Translations under genes and position numbers: made by a program
Source of the DNA: Cytophagia bacterium
Lineage (GTDB): Bacteria > Bacteroidota > Bacteroidia > Cytophagales > Spirosomataceae
Reading direction: 5' to 3'
Assembly: GCA_004293645.1 (NCBI GenBank)
Contig: REAB01000049.1
Location: 62,001-126,000, forward strand
Length of the DNA: 64,000 nucleotides
Part shown: in pieces, positions 18,196-27,895 of the stretch
How positions within the stretch are numbered: the first letter of the stretch is position 1
Layout of the letters: the number at the start of each line of letters is the position of its first letter
Notes under the pieces: model-generated
Told to the model about the DNA's origin: nothing
The model's database searches: none
The model's input: the letters and a program-made list of their open reading frames with translations, nothing else

Positions 18196-18960
18196 ATGAA
18201 ACAGGCCGTTAAGCGTCTTATTCCCAGTCAGTTGAAACAACATTTAGGCGGCCTGCGCTTACAATTCAAAAGTATTCCCTACCGCGTAGGCAACGACGTA
18301 GAGTGTCCAATTTGTGGCACTCATTACAAATCTTTTATGCCGTTTCGGTACCGAAACAATGCCTATTGCCCCACCTGCAAATCGTTGGAGCGCCACCGTT
18401 ACATTTATCTCAACCTCCGCGACAATTTGGGATTTTATGCCGCGCCACGCAAAAAAGTACTGCATTTTGCCCCCGATATTTGCCTCATTCCGAGTATTGT
18501 CCAAAATCCGTTCATTGAGTACATCACCGCCGACTACATGACCTCGTTTACGAGTAGCATCACCATCAAACCCGACTACGTGATGTCTATTGACAACATT
18601 CTGTTTCCCGATGAAACCTTCGATTTAGTGATTGCCATTGGCATTTTGGTGATGGTTCCCAACGACGCGCAAGCCATTCGAGAAGTGTTTCGGGTTTTAA
18701 AACCAAGCGGCTACGCTATTTTTCATGACCCCATCAATCTCAACCAGCCGCAGTCGTTTTCTGATGCCAATTTAACCCCCGACGAAAAACAAAAACTCTA
18801 CCACGGCCACGACCAACGTTGGTACTACGGTGCTGACTACGCCGACCGCCTCCGGGCCCAGGGTTTTGCGGTAGAAACCGACACCTACGCCCAGCAGATT
18901 GATGCCAAACGCTACGGTATTTCGCCCAATGAACGTATTTACGTAGCCAAAAAAGGATAG
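18196..18960 (+). CDS. SAM-dependent methyltransferase with N-terminal zinc ribbon
   Basis: 254 residues from the ATG at 18196; a TTG five codons upstream is possible. A zinc-ribbon is formed by CPIC near residue 38 and CPTC near 60. The class I methyltransferase fold follows (Methyltransf_11 type): VLHFAPD as motif I, YITADYM, then DLVIAIGILVMVPNDAQAIREVFRVLKPSGYAIF, the usual strand-4/5 block. The substrate is not evident. The final 22 bases overlap the end of pruA on the other strand. Confidence 0.85.
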   Translation: MKQAVKRLIPSQLKQHLGGLRLQFKSIPYRVGNDVECPICGTHYKSFMPFRYRNNAYCPTCKSLERHRYIYLNLRDNLGFYAAPRKKVLHFAPDICLIPSIVQNPFIEYITADYMTSFTSSITIKPDYVMSIDNILFPDETFDLVIAIGILVMVPNDAQAIREVFRVLKPSGYAIFHDPINLNQPQSFSDANLTPDEKQKLYHGHDQRWYYGADYADRLRAQGFAVETDTYAQQIDAKRYGISPNERIYVAKKG

Positions 18961-20564
18961 CGGTAATCAACGGGCGACACGAAGGTTTCTTTAATGGTGC
19001 GCGGCGACACCCACCGCAGTAAATTGAGCATCGAACCCGCCTTATCGTTGGTGCCAGACCCCCTTGCTCCGCCAAAAGGCTGCTGCCCTACTACTGCCCC
19101 CGTGGGTTTGTCGTTGATATAAAAATTGCCCGCCGCATTTACCAACCGCTTGGTAGCCAATTCAATAGCGTAGCGGTCTTGCGCAAAAATAGACCCCGTA
19201 AGCGCGTAATTAGAAGTATTGTCTAAGAGTGTTAGGGTTTCTTCAAACTGGTCGGGTTCATAGACGTAAATGGTCAAAACGGGCCCAAATATTTCTTCGC
19301 ACATGGTAACGTATTTGGGGTTGGTAGTTTGCAAAACAGTTGGTTGCACAAAATACCCCTTCGATTTGTCGCAATGGCCACCCGCTATTACCGTTACCGA
19401 GGAGTCGGCTTTGGCAGCGGCGATGTAAGCGGCTATTTTGTCAAACGATTTTTCGTCAATCACAGCGTTGATAAAATTACCAAGGTCTTCGGTGCCGCCC
19501 ATTTTCATGGTTTGGAGGTCAGCAACCATGTAATCTTTCACTTCTTGCCACAAATTGGCAGGAACATAGGCCCGCGAAGCCGCCGAGCATTTTTGGCCTT
19601 GGTACTCAAAAGCACCCCGAACCAGTCCCACGGCCACCGCTTTGGGGTCCGCGGTGTGGTGCACCATCACAAAATCTTTCCCGCCCGTTTCGCCTACAAT
19701 GCGCGGAAACGATTTATAGACGGGCAAATTCTCACCAATTGTTTTCCAAATGTGCTGAAACACCTTGGTACTGCCCGTAAAGTGAATACCCGCAAAATCA
19801 GGATGCGCAAAAATAACATCGCCAGCAGTTGGGCCGTCGGCATAGACCAAATTAATAACGCCCTGTGGCAAACCAGCTTCCAAAAACACCCGCATCAGCA
19901 AGTCGGCGGCGTAGGCTTGGGTGTAAGCAGGTTTCCAAACCACCACGTTGCCCATCAAAGCCGCCGAGGTAGGCAAATTGCCCGCAATGGCCGTAAAGTT
20001 GAAGGGCGTGAGCGCAAACACAAACCCCTCAAGCGGGCGATATTCTAATCTGTTCCAAACACCCTCCGAAGATTGTGGCTGTTGGGCGTAGATTTCGGTG
20101 GCGTAATGAACATTAAAACGCAAGAAATCAATCATTTCGCAGGCCGAGTCAATTTCAGCTTGGTACGCATTTTTAGATTGCCCCAGCATCGTAGCCGCGT
20201 TGATGGCCGCGCGGTATTTAGTAGCCAGCAGGTCGGCGGCTTTCAAAAAAATACTGGCACGTTGCTCCCAATCCATACCTGTCCACTGCGGGCGGGCGGT
20301 CAGCGCGGCCTCAATGGCCATTTGCACGTGCGAGGCATCGCCTTCGTGAAGGTGGCCCAGTACGTGCTGATGGTCGTGGGGACATACCACGGCGTGCTTG
20401 TTGTTGGTCAAAATTTGTTGGTTGCCAATGTACATCGGTAAATTGAGTACCTGAGCGCGGGCTTCGGCTATGGCTGTTTGCACCGCCGCTCGCTCGGGCG
20501 TGTGCGGAGCGTAGCTTTTGATGGGTTCGTTTTTGGGTGCGGGAACATTAAAAAATCCTGGCAT
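18939..20564 (-). CDS. pruA: 1-pyrroline-5-carboxylate (glutamate semialdehyde) dehydrogenase
   Basis: 541 residues from the ATG at 20564 (MPGFFNVPAPKNEPIKSYAP); the longer frame adds an unlikely leader. An aldehyde dehydrogenase that makes glutamate from P5C with NAD, the second step of proline catabolism. Catalytic cysteine is in YQGQKCSAASR, the general base glutamate in VGETGGKDF, and the ALDH floor FTGSTKVFQ is present. Single-domain type; no proline dehydrogenase gene is in the window. Its end overlaps the methyltransferase gene tail to tail. Confidence 0.95.
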   Translation of the reverse strand: MPGFFNVPAPKNEPIKSYAPHTPERAAVQTAIAEARAQVLNLPMYIGNQQILTNNKHAVVCPHDHQHVLGHLHEGDASHVQMAIEAALTARPQWTGMDWEQRASIFLKAADLLATKYRAAINAATMLGQSKNAYQAEIDSACEMIDFLRFNVHYATEIYAQQPQSSEGVWNRLEYRPLEGFVFALTPFNFTAIAGNLPTSAALMGNVVVWKPAYTQAYAADLLMRVFLEAGLPQGVINLVYADGPTAGDVIFAHPDFAGIHFTGSTKVFQHIWKTIGENLPVYKSFPRIVGETGGKDFVMVHHTADPKAVAVGLVRGAFEYQGQKCSAASRAYVPANLWQEVKDYMVADLQTMKMGGTEDLGNFINAVIDEKSFDKIAAYIAAAKADSSVTVIAGGHCDKSKGYFVQPTVLQTTNPKYVTMCEEIFGPVLTIYVYEPDQFEETLTLLDNTSNYALTGSIFAQDRYAIELATKRLVNAAGNFYINDKPTGAVVGQQPFGGARGSGTNDKAGSMLNLLRWVSPRTIKETFVSPVDYRYPFLAT

Positions 20565-21509
20565 CTGATTTGTTGGTGAATGGGTTTTGATGGGGGCAAT
20601 TTTAGCAAATAAAAACAGCAACTCAAAGCCAAAAGCGGAATTGAACGAGCGAGCGCGTGCCTTACCTTGCTATTTTGCTTGAGTTCTTCCCTGTGAATCA
20701 GCTTTATCTAAACTTAATACCTTTTCTACATATTCCGTTCTCACGTTACAAGAATATATGGAGTAACAGCAGCTACGCTTTGGGTGGTTTTTGAAGCATC
20801 TAAACCGCTAAAATACACTTAATCAATTACTTACGTAGTCAAATGCAAATAAACAACGTTTTATTTGTTGTACCTTTATTACATGGGATATTGACTTTTG
20901 TTTGTTTTAAAGTGAAAAATATAACATTGTTAGAAAATTTACCATCGGTAGATATGAGGCTATTACCGGTAATAGCTTTGAGTTTTTAGGCCAACAGGTG
21001 GGCTTCGTTGGCGAGGTCGGGCGTGTGATGAATTGTAGTGCGGCTGCTCAATCTAAACGTGCCATTGCCCATACTTATTCTTCACGAGCGTGGGTATGAC
21101 GCGCAAGAGTTGGTCGGCGGGAGGCACGCTGAGAGTGGCATTTTGCTGGTAATGCAGCGCGGGCGTTTGAACAGGTACTTGGTCGTTAGGGGCGCGCAGT
21201 TGTTGATCGCAGTTGGCAAAAGGCAAAATTTTGTAATCTTCTATCTGCGCAACATACTCATTTTGGCGTTTCATAACCTCAAAATAGGCGAACACTCGCT
21301 CAACCAACACGACACCCGTCGCTGCATCGAAACGCCATCAAGAAGATGAAAAACAGCAACATACCAAACAACAAAAGCCTGGCACACAAAAATAATGACA
21401 AAAAAGGAGTTGCACGATGTAAATTTCAGTAGAAAAAGTGCTTTATTGCTTTCTGATAGTAGAATTTAGTTCTTTTCCTTTCTTTTTTTACCTTAAAACA
21501 ATTACTAAA
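20565..21509. other. Long intergenic region with a decayed gene
   Basis: About 945 bases between pruA and the GlsB-like gene. The first 450 bases hold nothing I can support. A decayed reading frame on the minus strand lies at 21053-21362 and is listed separately. Confidence 0.5.
21053..21362 (-). pseudogene. Possible frameshifted small exported protein
   Basis: From an ATG at 21362 the frame reads a hydrophobic leader (MLLFFIFLMAFRC) and soon stops. A one-frame shift continues into an open, protein-like stretch (RFDAATGVVLVERVFAYFEV, then QIEDYKILPFANCDQQL) ending at 21053. Together they would make about 100 residues with a signal sequence. The opposite strand also has a frame here, so the call is weak. 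I do not recognise the family. Confidence 0.3.
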
Positions 21510-21755
21510 ATGAACAATTTGGTGTATGTACTCATCATTGGTGCAGTTTCTGGCTGGTTAGCTGGTCAAATCAGAAGCGGTTACGGCTTTGGTTTACTTG
21601 GTAATATCATCGTCGGTATTGTGGGCGCTTTTGTTGGAAATTGGGGCTTCGGTCAATTGGGCATATCGCTCGGTGCCGGTATTGTTGGCACCATTATAAC
21701 TTCGGTTATTGGCGCGTTAGTGGTGCTTTTTGTCATTGGTTTATTTAAAAAATGA
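21510..21755 (+). CDS. GlsB/YeaQ/YmgE family membrane protein
   Basis: 81 residues from MNNLVYVLIIGAVSGWLAGQI; the upstream in-frame start adds a leader that does not fit the family. Three glycine-rich hydrophobic segments with the family text GWLAGQIRSGYGFGLLGNII and GIVGAFVGNWGF. Members are small inner-membrane proteins linked to stress response, long annotated as transglycosylase associated. Function is not known in detail. A strong hairpin follows directly. Confidence 0.9.
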   Translation: MNNLVYVLIIGAVSGWLAGQIRSGYGFGLLGNIIVGIVGAFVGNWGFGQLGISLGAGIVGTIITSVIGALVVLFVIGLFKK

Positions 21756-21759
21756 CGTT

Positions 21760-21807
21760 GATATGGAGTCGGGCGTGTTGAGTTCTCAATGCGCCCGACT
21801 CCATATC
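21760..21807. repeat. 16-bp perfect hairpin after the GlsB-like gene
   Basis: GATATGGAGTCGGGCG (21760-21775) and CGCCCGACTCCATATC (21792-21807) enclose a 16-base loop. There is no T tract, so it may protect an mRNA end or be a dispersed palindrome. Confidence 0.6.
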
Positions 21808-21893
21808 TCACATTAGCCCGTTTATTGAAAATGCGTTGGATAGATGCCCCTTTTCTGACGCATAAAACCCGTAAATAATTCACCTAAGAATTA

Positions 21894-22904
21894 ATGAATT
21901 TGCTGCGCGACACGCAACTTATCTTAGACGCTATGCCTGGCGAAACCCTTGATATATCGGTAGTTATACCACTTTTTAACGAAGAAGAATCGCTCCCCGA
22001 ACTCACCGATTGGATTGAGCGCGTGATGACTGAAAACCATTTTAGCTACGAAGTATTACTCATAGACGACGGCAGCACCGACGACTCTTGGCGGGTTATT
22101 CAACAACTGGCCGTAGCCAATATAGCTATTAAAGGCGTTCGTTTCAACCGAAATTATGGCAAAACGGCAGCGCTCCAAACCGCTTTCCAAGCCGTGCGCG
22201 GCAACGTGGTTATTACCATGGACGCTGACCTCCAAGACAGCCCCGACGAAATTCCTGAACTCTACCGCATGATTCAGGAAGAGGGTTACGATTTGGTGTC
22301 GGGGTGGAAACAAAAACGCTACGACCCCCTCACCAAAACCTTGCCTACCAAGCTCTTTAACGCCGTAACGCGCCGCATTTCGGGCGTACAACTAAACGAT
22401 TTCAACTGTGGTTTGAAGGCTTACAAACAGCGGGTTGTCAAAAATATTACGCTCTATGGCGAAATGCACCGCTACATTCCAGTAGTGGCCAAGTGGAGTG
22501 GCTTCCGAAAAATTGGGGAAAAGGTGGTGCAACACCAAGCACGCAAATATGGCAGTACCAAATTTGGCTTGGAGCGGTTTATCAACGGTTTTTTAGATTT
22601 GCTCTCCATTACATTTGTCCATCGTTTTAGCAAAGCACCCATGCACTTTTTTGGGGCGTGGGGTACGCTGTCGTTCTTTGTTGGCACAATGATGACTTTG
22701 TACTTAATTGCTCAAAAAGTGTATCTCATTTTTTCGGGCGAAAAATTTAGGAACATTACCGACAACCCGCTGTTTTTCTTGGCATTGATGGCCATTATTA
22801 TTGGCGTTCAGCTATTCTTAGCAGGTTTTATTGGCGAAATGATGGTCAAACAAAGTACCGTAAAACAAGCCGACTACTTGGTATCGGAGCGCGTCGGGAT
22901 TTAA
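21894..22904 (+). CDS. Family 2 glycosyltransferase with C-terminal membrane helices
   Basis: 336 residues. The GT-A domain begins at about residue 20 (SVVIPLFNEEESLPEL) with the metal-binding DADLQD at about 115-120 and the acceptor-side motif NDFNCGLKAYKQ. Two C-terminal membrane helices (about 252-275 and 292-318) place it in the DPM1/GtrB-like group, which transfers sugars to polyprenyl phosphate at the inner membrane. The sugar is not readable. It meets cysS tail to tail with four bases between. Confidence 0.9.
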   Translation: MNLLRDTQLILDAMPGETLDISVVIPLFNEEESLPELTDWIERVMTENHFSYEVLLIDDGSTDDSWRVIQQLAVANIAIKGVRFNRNYGKTAALQTAFQAVRGNVVITMDADLQDSPDEIPELYRMIQEEGYDLVSGWKQKRYDPLTKTLPTKLFNAVTRRISGVQLNDFNCGLKAYKQRVVKNITLYGEMHRYIPVVAKWSGFRKIGEKVVQHQARKYGSTKFGLERFINGFLDLLSITFVHRFSKAPMHFFGAWGTLSFFVGTMMTLYLIAQKVYLIFSGEKFRNITDNPLFFLALMAIIIGVQLFLAGFIGEMMVKQSTVKQADYLVSERVGI

Positions 22905-22908
22905 GAAT

Positions 22909-24444
22909 TTATTCTTCGTAAGCCCAATCAATGCGGTGCTTCATGTCCCGAATCACCAAACCTTGCGCCTTAAAATACGTTCTAATCTCATCTACTTTAT
23001 CGTACGCTTGGGCGGCCTTATACGTTCGGTAAAGCTCCAACATTCCGTTCAAAACGGCATCTCCTTCGCTTTTTTCTTCTTGCAAACCCAATATTTGCTC
23101 AAAAAACAACACAAATTTTTCTTTCAATAAGCCAAAGCCCGCCTCGCCCAATGCCGCAGGTGTGAGTTGGTTGAGGTAAAGCATATTGATGTATTTGAGC
23201 AAATTGAACACCTGCGCAACGGCCACAGCAGTGTTGAGGTCGTCGTTCATGGCTTCATAAAAGGCCGCCACCGATTTTTCAATATCGGCTACTTTTTTGA
23301 CATCTATTTCTACGCCTGGCGTTGAAACCTTCAAGCCTGCCTCGTCCGTTTCGTGCGTTATCTCGGCAGGAATATAGACCATTTGTTTGAGCGATTTTAG
23401 GCCATTTACCAACCGTTTGTAGGCTTTTTGTGCACCTTTGAGGGCATCGTTAGAAAAGTCGAGCGTGCTGCGGTACTGCGATTGCAACATAAAAAACCGA
23501 ACCGACATGGGGCTGTATGCCTGTTCCAAAAGCGGGTGGCTGCCCGCAAACAATTCGGCGGGCAAAAACGAATTCCCCAGCGATTTGGACATTTTTTGGC
23601 CATTGACGGTCAGCATATTGGAGTGCATCCAGTAGCGCACGGGGGCTGTGCCATTTAGCCCCGTTCCTTGGGCTATTTCACATTCGTGGTGCGGAAATTT
23701 CAAGTCCATTCCGCCGCCATGAATGTCGAATTTTTTTCCTAAATACTTGGTACTCATACAAGTACACTCCAAATGCCAGCCTGGAAAACCCCGTCCCCAA
23801 GGGCTGTCCCATTGCATGAGGTGTTCGGGTGCGGCGTTTTTCCAAATGGCAAAATCGAGCGGATTGCGCTTTTCGGCAGTTCCTTCCAGTTCGCGGGTTT
23901 CGATTAGCAGTTCGTCCAATACCCGCCCCGAAAGTTTGCCATAATCGTTACCATTTTGATTATATTGGTTAATATCAAAATACACCGACCCGTTCGACTC
24001 ATAAGCCAATCCTTTGGCTATCAAGTCTTTAACGGCTTCAATTTGTTCAATTAAATGCCCCGTGGCAGTAGGTTCAATGCTGGGCGGCAAAAGATTGAAT
24101 TGCTTCAATACATCGTGAAAATCGTTGGTGTAGCGTTGCACAATCTCCATCGGTTCTATTTGTTCCAATTTGGCCATACGCCCAATCTTGTCTTCGCCCT
24201 CGTCGCCGTCGCCCACCAAATGCCCCACGTCAGTGATATTGCGCACGTAGCGTACTTTGTAGCCCATGTGCGTCAAATACCGAAACAGCGTGTCGAACGT
24301 CAAAAAAGTGCGTACATTGCCCAAGTGAACGTAATTATAGACCGTTGGCCCACACACGTACAAACCCACGTGCGGCGGCGCAATGGCCTCAAAGTTTTCT
24401 TTCTGACGATTGAGTGAATTGTAAATTTTGAGCGGCTGAGTCAT
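22909..24444 (-). CDS. cysS: Cysteinyl-tRNA synthetase
   Basis: 511 residues from the ATG at 24444 (MTQPLKIYNSLNRQKENF). Class I synthetase: the HIGH-type motif is HLGN in CGPTVYNYVHLGNVRT, and KMSKS is in NGQKMSKSLGN. Zinc ligands are present in CGPT, LECTCMS and HHECEIAQ. It charges tRNA-Cys with cysteine. The longer frame would add 27 residues not seen in the family. porZ is divergent 100 bases away. Confidence 0.97.
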   Translation of the reverse strand: MTQPLKIYNSLNRQKENFEAIAPPHVGLYVCGPTVYNYVHLGNVRTFLTFDTLFRYLTHMGYKVRYVRNITDVGHLVGDGDEGEDKIGRMAKLEQIEPMEIVQRYTNDFHDVLKQFNLLPPSIEPTATGHLIEQIEAVKDLIAKGLAYESNGSVYFDINQYNQNGNDYGKLSGRVLDELLIETRELEGTAEKRNPLDFAIWKNAAPEHLMQWDSPWGRGFPGWHLECTCMSTKYLGKKFDIHGGGMDLKFPHHECEIAQGTGLNGTAPVRYWMHSNMLTVNGQKMSKSLGNSFLPAELFAGSHPLLEQAYSPMSVRFFMLQSQYRSTLDFSNDALKGAQKAYKRLVNGLKSLKQMVYIPAEITHETDEAGLKVSTPGVEIDVKKVADIEKSVAAFYEAMNDDLNTAVAVAQVFNLLKYINMLYLNQLTPAALGEAGFGLLKEKFVLFFEQILGLQEEKSEGDAVLNGMLELYRTYKAAQAYDKVDEIRTYFKAQGLVIRDMKHRIDWAYEE

Positions 24445-24477
24445 TGATTGAATGGAAAGAGGTGTATTTTGAAGCCT

Positions 24478-24485
24478 CAAAAATA
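24478..24485 (-). promoter_or_regulatory. TAnnTTTG promoter element for cysS
   Basis: TATTTTTG on the minus strand, 33 bases before the cysS ATG. No clear -33 element. Confidence 0.5.
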
Positions 24486-24544
24486 AGACTTTCTTTTGGT
24501 AAATGTTTTTGAATACATTTGTCAATCAACAATAAACGCGCCAA

Positions 24545-26731
24545 ATGTTGTTTTTAGATTTAATAAAGAGGTCTTGTTTGTGGCAAAAAAACGCAATTTT
24601 GAGCAGTTGGGCTTTGGTGTTTTTGGCCACGTCCGCCATTGCCCAAATTCCGCTCGATAGTTGGCGCACGCATTTTAGCTATCGGTCGCTTGATGGGCTG
24701 GCGGTGGTTGGCTCAAACGTCTATGCTTTTTCTCAAAATGGCGTTTTTTATTTCGATGCCACCGACAATCAAACGGTTACGCTTTCCAAACAAAACGGCC
24801 TGACCGAAACGGGCGTGTCGGCATTGGCATTTGCCGAAGCTGCGCAAACGCTGGTAGTTGGCTACGAAAACGGTAACGTTGATTTGCTAAAAATAGACGC
24901 AAAAAATCGGCCAGACGACCTACAAAATCTTCCCATTCTCAAAAACTCCGACCAAATTTTGGGCAGCAAGCGCATCAATCAAATAGTTTTAAACAACAAA
25001 AATGCTTTCTTGGTTGGCGATTTTGGCATTGCGCTCTTAGATTTGGCACGGGCAGAAATTCGAGAAACGTACCGCAACATTGGTCCAAACGGTACAGCCA
25101 TTGACATTTCAAAACTGGCCATCGCCAACGATTCCATTTATGTCCTCACTACGGCTGGGCTACGCGCCGCTCGGTTCGCGCCCGATGTCAATTTGCAGTT
25201 TTTTGGCAATTGGCGCAGCGTCAATGCCCCCATTTTTGGTTCGTTTAGCCATTTAATTGCCCTTAACAATGCTCTTTTTGCCGCCGAAAATCGGCAAGTG
25301 TGGCGTTACAGCGGCGGCCAATGGTCGCGTTTTTTGCAAACCAACGGCCTCATTACCAGCCTCAACGCCACCGCAGGGCAGTTGGTAGTAGGCCAAGCAG
25401 GCAGCGTTCAGTTACAAAACGGAACAAGTTTTTCTGATGCCATACTCACCAATCCCACCAACGTACTGGCCGACAACAGCGGTAATTTTTGGGCTACCAC
25501 CACTCAAAACGGCCTGGTGCGTCTGCAAAATGGAAACCTACAATCTATTGCGCCAACCGGGCCAGCATTCGACTTGTACCAAAGTTTAAACTTGCTCAAC
25601 CAATCTGTTGCAGCCTTGCCCGGCTTGGGCGTTCAAACAGGGTTTAGTTTATTTTCAAATCAACAATGGCAAACTTTCAACCAGCCTCGCTCGGTTGTAT
25701 CAACCGTTTTTGACCCCGCCAACCAACAAACCTACGTGGCTTCTTTTGACGACGGTATTTTTGCAATAACCAACAACGGAACGCGCCAACAACTACCCAA
25801 CAGCCCCAGCAACGCCCGCGCCCTGGCCTTAGACCGCGACGGCAACCTCTGGGCGTGCGGCAACGGTCTGTCAGTACGACAACGCGACGGCACTTGGCTC
25901 TCTTTTGGGTTGCCACGCCGTCAATTTGACCAGTTGTTGATAGATAAAAACGGATTTAAGTGGCTCATTATCAACAGTGTATCGGGTGGGGGAGTGCTGG
26001 TATTTGACGACAAAACCAACCGTTCTCGCTTGATCAATACCGCCCAAGGAACGGGTGGTTTACCCGATTTGGGAATCAACGATATTGCGCTCGACTGCGA
26101 CGGAGCCGTCTGGACTGCCACCAATCGGGGCGTGGCGGTATTCGACAATCCTGCCGCCGTTTTTAACACTAACTTTAACGCATTTCTGCCCGTATTTGAG
26201 CGCCGTAGGCTTTTCGCGGGCGAACCCGTAACCAACGTATCGGTAGACGGCGGCAACGGCAAATGGTTTAGTACGGCCAATGGTCTGTTTCGGTTTTCGC
26301 CAGATGCCTCCGAGCTATTGGCTCGTTTTGATGACAAAAACAGCCCGTTGCCTTCCAATACAGTCGTTGATATAGCCGCTGAGCCAGTCAGTGGCGAAGT
26401 ATTTTTTTTAACCAATAAAGGTATTGTTTCTTATCGCAGTCCCGCCACCGAACCTGCAGTGGCATTATCTCAAATTTCGATTTTTCCCAATCCCGTTAGA
26501 CCAGAATTTGATGGACTGCTGGCTATCAAGGGTTTAACCGAAAACGCCGTAGTAAAAATTACGGACATGGCAGGCCGCTTGGTTTACGAAACCCGCTCGC
26601 AGGGCGGTACGGCCACTTGGAATTTGTTCAACTACCAAGGCCACCGCGCCGAAACAGGCGTGTACCTGGTGCTGGTAGCCGACGCGCTCGGCAACGAAGC
26701 CATAGCGGGGAAATTGGCAATAGTTAGGTAG
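24545..26731 (+). CDS. porZ: Type IX secretion system protein PorZ-like, beta-propeller with sorting-domain fold
   Basis: 728 residues with a signal peptide ending near SAIAQ. The opening block (WRTHFSYRSLDGLAVVGSNV, FDATDNQTVTLSKQNGL, LVVGYENGNVDLL, then AFLVGDFGIALLDL) is the PorZ-type propeller, also called the two-component-regulator propeller. A second propeller follows. The C-terminus from about residue 645 (ISIFPNPVRPEFDG to ETGVYLVLVADALGNEAIAG) is a T9SS C-terminal-domain fold. In Porphyromonas, PorZ is a surface part of the attachment complex that delivers A-LPS to cargo. Here the role is inferred by similarity. It is divergent from cysS. Confidence 0.8.
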   Translation: MLFLDLIKRSCLWQKNAILSSWALVFLATSAIAQIPLDSWRTHFSYRSLDGLAVVGSNVYAFSQNGVFYFDATDNQTVTLSKQNGLTETGVSALAFAEAAQTLVVGYENGNVDLLKIDAKNRPDDLQNLPILKNSDQILGSKRINQIVLNNKNAFLVGDFGIALLDLARAEIRETYRNIGPNGTAIDISKLAIANDSIYVLTTAGLRAARFAPDVNLQFFGNWRSVNAPIFGSFSHLIALNNALFAAENRQVWRYSGGQWSRFLQTNGLITSLNATAGQLVVGQAGSVQLQNGTSFSDAILTNPTNVLADNSGNFWATTTQNGLVRLQNGNLQSIAPTGPAFDLYQSLNLLNQSVAALPGLGVQTGFSLFSNQQWQTFNQPRSVVSTVFDPANQQTYVASFDDGIFAITNNGTRQQLPNSPSNARALALDRDGNLWACGNGLSVRQRDGTWLSFGLPRRQFDQLLIDKNGFKWLIINSVSGGGVLVFDDKTNRSRLINTAQGTGGLPDLGINDIALDCDGAVWTATNRGVAVFDNPAAVFNTNFNAFLPVFERRRLFAGEPVTNVSVDGGNGKWFSTANGLFRFSPDASELLARFDDKNSPLPSNTVVDIAAEPVSGEVFFLTNKGIVSYRSPATEPAVALSQISIFPNPVRPEFDGLLAIKGLTENAVVKITDMAGRLVYETRSQGGTATWNLFNYQGHRAETGVYLVLVADALGNEAIAGKLAIVR

Positions 26732-26732
26732 C

Positions 26733-26765
26733 TTTGCGAAATCACATGAACCATAACTATATTTG
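26733..26765 (+). promoter_or_regulatory. Promoter of udk with -33 and -7 elements
   Basis: TTTG (26733-26736), 21 bases, then TATATTTG (26758-26765). The -7 element ends five bases before the udk ATG, so the transcript may begin at the start codon. Confidence 0.6.
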
Positions 26766-26770
26766 TCGGC

Positions 26771-27409
26771 ATGAATAGACCTTATATTGTTGGCATTACG
26801 GGCGGGAGCGCGTCGGGCAAAACGTTTTTTTTGAATAGTTTGATGAACGCTTTCGCCGAAGAAGAAATCTGTCTTATTTCGCAAGACCACTACTATCGGG
26901 CGCGGCACGAGGTACCTGTGGACGAAAACGGCGTGCATAATTTTGATTTGCCCCAAGCCATTGACCACAAAACCTACGCCCGCCACATTTTAGATTTGCG
27001 CGAAGGGCGCGCCGTTGAGCAACGCGAATACACCTTCAATAATCCCAATATAGTGCCAAAAATGCTACAATTTGAGCCTCGGCCCATCATTGTAGTAGAA
27101 GGGATTTTGGTGTTTTACTTCAAAGAAATTGCCGATTTGCTTGATTTGAAGATTTTTATTGATGCCAAAGAACACATCAAGCTCAAACGGCGCATTATCC
27201 GCGACCAAGTAGAGCGCGGCTACGACCTCACCGATGTGCTGTACCGCTGGGAAAACCACGTTTTTCCGACTTACGAGCAATACATCAAACCCTCAAAGGC
27301 AGATGCCGATTTGATTATTCCAAACAACCGAAATTTTCAGAAAGGATTGGGCGTGGTAAAGGCATTTTTGAGAAGTCAATTAGACCATAAATCCACCGAA
27401 AGCCATTGA
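26771..27409 (+). CDS. udk: Uridine kinase
   Basis: 212 residues, P-loop kinase that phosphorylates uridine and cytidine in pyrimidine salvage. Walker A GITGGSASGKT at about residues 8-18, the substrate block QDHYYR, NFDLPQAID and the lid RRIIRDQVERG match the family. Length is normal. The gene follows porZ by 39 bases with its own promoter between them and is closed by a double hairpin. Confidence 0.93.
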   Translation: MNRPYIVGITGGSASGKTFFLNSLMNAFAEEEICLISQDHYYRARHEVPVDENGVHNFDLPQAIDHKTYARHILDLREGRAVEQREYTFNNPNIVPKMLQFEPRPIIVVEGILVFYFKEIADLLDLKIFIDAKEHIKLKRRIIRDQVERGYDLTDVLYRWENHVFPTYEQYIKPSKADADLIIPNNRNFQKGLGVVKAFLRSQLDHKSTESH

Positions 27410-27415
27410 ATACCA

Positions 27416-27468
27416 AGCTATTGCCTGTGAAGACACAGGCAATAGCTTGTGCCTGTGTCTTCACAGGC
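27416..27468. terminator. Double hairpin between udk and the PspC gene
   Basis: AGCTATTGCCTGTG (27416-27429) pairs with CACAGGCAATAGCT (27434-27447) around an AAGA loop. A second stem GCCTGTG (27451-27457) and CACAGGC (27462-27468) has a TCTT loop. The two halves are also inverted copies of each other, so a large cruciform is possible. Convergent genes on both sides suggest a two-way termination role, without a T tract. Confidence 0.55.
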
Positions 27469-27476
27469 AATAAGTG

Positions 27477-27698
27477 CTACAACTCCCAAATAGTGGGGCT
27501 ATTGTGGCGGCGCAGGTGCTTGCCTATTTCCATCCAAAAGGCCATCACCAAGTAGATAATAATGGGAGAGCCAAACGTCAAAAAAGTAGCATAGATAAAA
27601 TACAGGCGGATACTACTGGCCGATATGCTCAGAATTTCGCCTGAACGGGCGCAAACGCCAAAAATCTGATTTTCAACGAAGTAACGAAAGCGATTCAT
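27477..27698 (-). CDS. PspC domain protein, small
   Basis: 73 residues from the ATG at 27698 (MNRFRYFVENQIFGVCARSG). A single PspC domain: short amphipathic start, GEILSISASSIRLYFIYATFLTFG, one long hydrophobic segment, and a basic tail (KHLRRH). Short stand-alone PspC proteins are common in Bacteroidota; PspC proteins sense or respond to membrane stress, but this one has no characterised role. A GTG two codons upstream could also serve as start. Confidence 0.85.
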   Translation of the reverse strand: MNRFRYFVENQIFGVCARSGEILSISASSIRLYFIYATFLTFGSPIIIYLVMAFWMEIGKHLRRHNSPTIWEL

Positions 27699-27895
27699 AA
27701 GCACATTATAGTTTAAACGGTGGCGAATTTAGTTTTTTTAATAATCATCTTCAATCTTTTGCCAAATTATATTGTGATTTTTTTGGTTTTGGACAACTAT
27801 TCAATAAATTTGTTTGAAAATTTGCCAGAAAATATTGGATTACAAGTAATGAAACCGTTGGTTTTTGGCAGTTAATAATCAATTTATTCATTTTC

